DNA of 6,119 bases. Origin: SAR202 cluster bacterium. GTDB taxonomy: Bacteria; Chloroflexota; Dehalococcoidia; Lucifugimonadales; UBA826. Shown piece by piece: positions 6,047 through 6,119 of this stretch. Location of the stretch: NCBI GenBank assembly GCA_009392675.1, contig VFFY01000222.1, positions 1 through 6,119 on the forward strand, in the 5' to 3' direction. Position 1 is the first letter of the stretch. Each line of letters starts with the position of its first letter. The notes under the pieces are model-generated. The model was not told the origin of the DNA. It saw only the letters and a list, made by a program, of their open reading frames with translations, and ran no database searches. Both the position numbers and the translations under genes were made by a program.

Positions 6047-6119
6047 CTACTTCATAATCACCAAGTTGATGTTGTTGATAGTGCCGATATTGCCATTGGC
6101 CTGTGGACGCATGTCCCAA
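6047..6119 (-). CDS. C-terminal fragment, probably the ABC transporter solute-binding protein
   Basis: The last 23 codons of a gene entering from the right edge read WDMRPQANGNIG followed by TINNINLVIMK and TAG. The hydrophobic ending after an asparagine-rich stretch resembles the 'N-V-W-L' finish of family 5 (DppA/OppA) binding proteins. The position upstream of dppB- and dppC-type genes is where that gene usually lies. The stop is followed after about 21 bases by a strong hairpin, which fits a gene end. An overlapping frame stays open to 5937, but it runs straight through the hairpin and has no recognisable family features. The assignment rests mainly on context. Confidence 0.45.
   Translation of the reverse strand, partial: WDMRPQANGNIGTINNINLVIMK

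Noticed and set aside
5937..6119. Minus-strand frame open from the right edge to 5937.
   Set aside because: It runs straight through the hairpin at 5996-6025 and resembles no family I know. The neighbouring frame ending at 6047 fits a gene end followed by a terminator better.

Overview
The window is bacterial: a lipoprotein signal with a lipobox cysteine, Shine-Dalgarno sequences, intrinsic terminators, and compact, mostly one-strand gene packing. Base composition is moderate and AT-leaning by eye. The propeller repeat style (FDGxxIWVAN) and the form of the two permeases remind me of uncultured marine bacteria such as Chloroflexota. That is recollection, not a demonstrated assignment.

Layout, left to right. 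Positions 3-92 (+) are the last 29 codons of a gene ending in a tetratricopeptide-like helix. Everything else is on the minus strand, so the TPR gene converges on a class I SAM-dependent methyltransferase (116-907). Upstream of the methyltransferase is a membrane-anchored protein of about 677 residues with 14 consecutive 39-residue beta-propeller repeats (940-2973). Upstream again, past a strong intrinsic terminator (2984-3019), is a small secreted lipoprotein (3055-3573). A perfect 14-bp terminator hairpin (3675-3708) separates this group from a transporter operon. That operon has a DppC/OppC-type permease (3717-4802), then a DppB/OppB-type permease (4812-5750), with nine bases between them. 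About 300 bases of leader follow, with two hairpins, and then what is probably the 3' end of the cognate solute-binding protein gene (6047-6119).

How the genes work together. Transcription of the transporter operon runs from the right edge: probable binding protein, intergenic hairpin, permease B, permease C, terminator. No ATPase gene lies downstream of permease C, so the ATP-hydrolysing subunits must be encoded elsewhere. The lipoprotein, propeller and methyltransferase are separate transcription units or a loosely coupled cluster, and nothing in the sequence ties them to a common pathway.

The most notable points are the 14-fold propeller with a predicted cytoplasmic orientation, the terminator whose T-tract directly abuts the propeller gene's ribosome-binding site, a roughly 64-residue insertion in the first extracytoplasmic loop of permease C, and a lipoprotein with a cupredoxin-like tail that lacks the usual metal ligands. 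I see no CRISPR array, tRNA, rRNA or mobile element, and I do not see strong evidence of a wholly new system.
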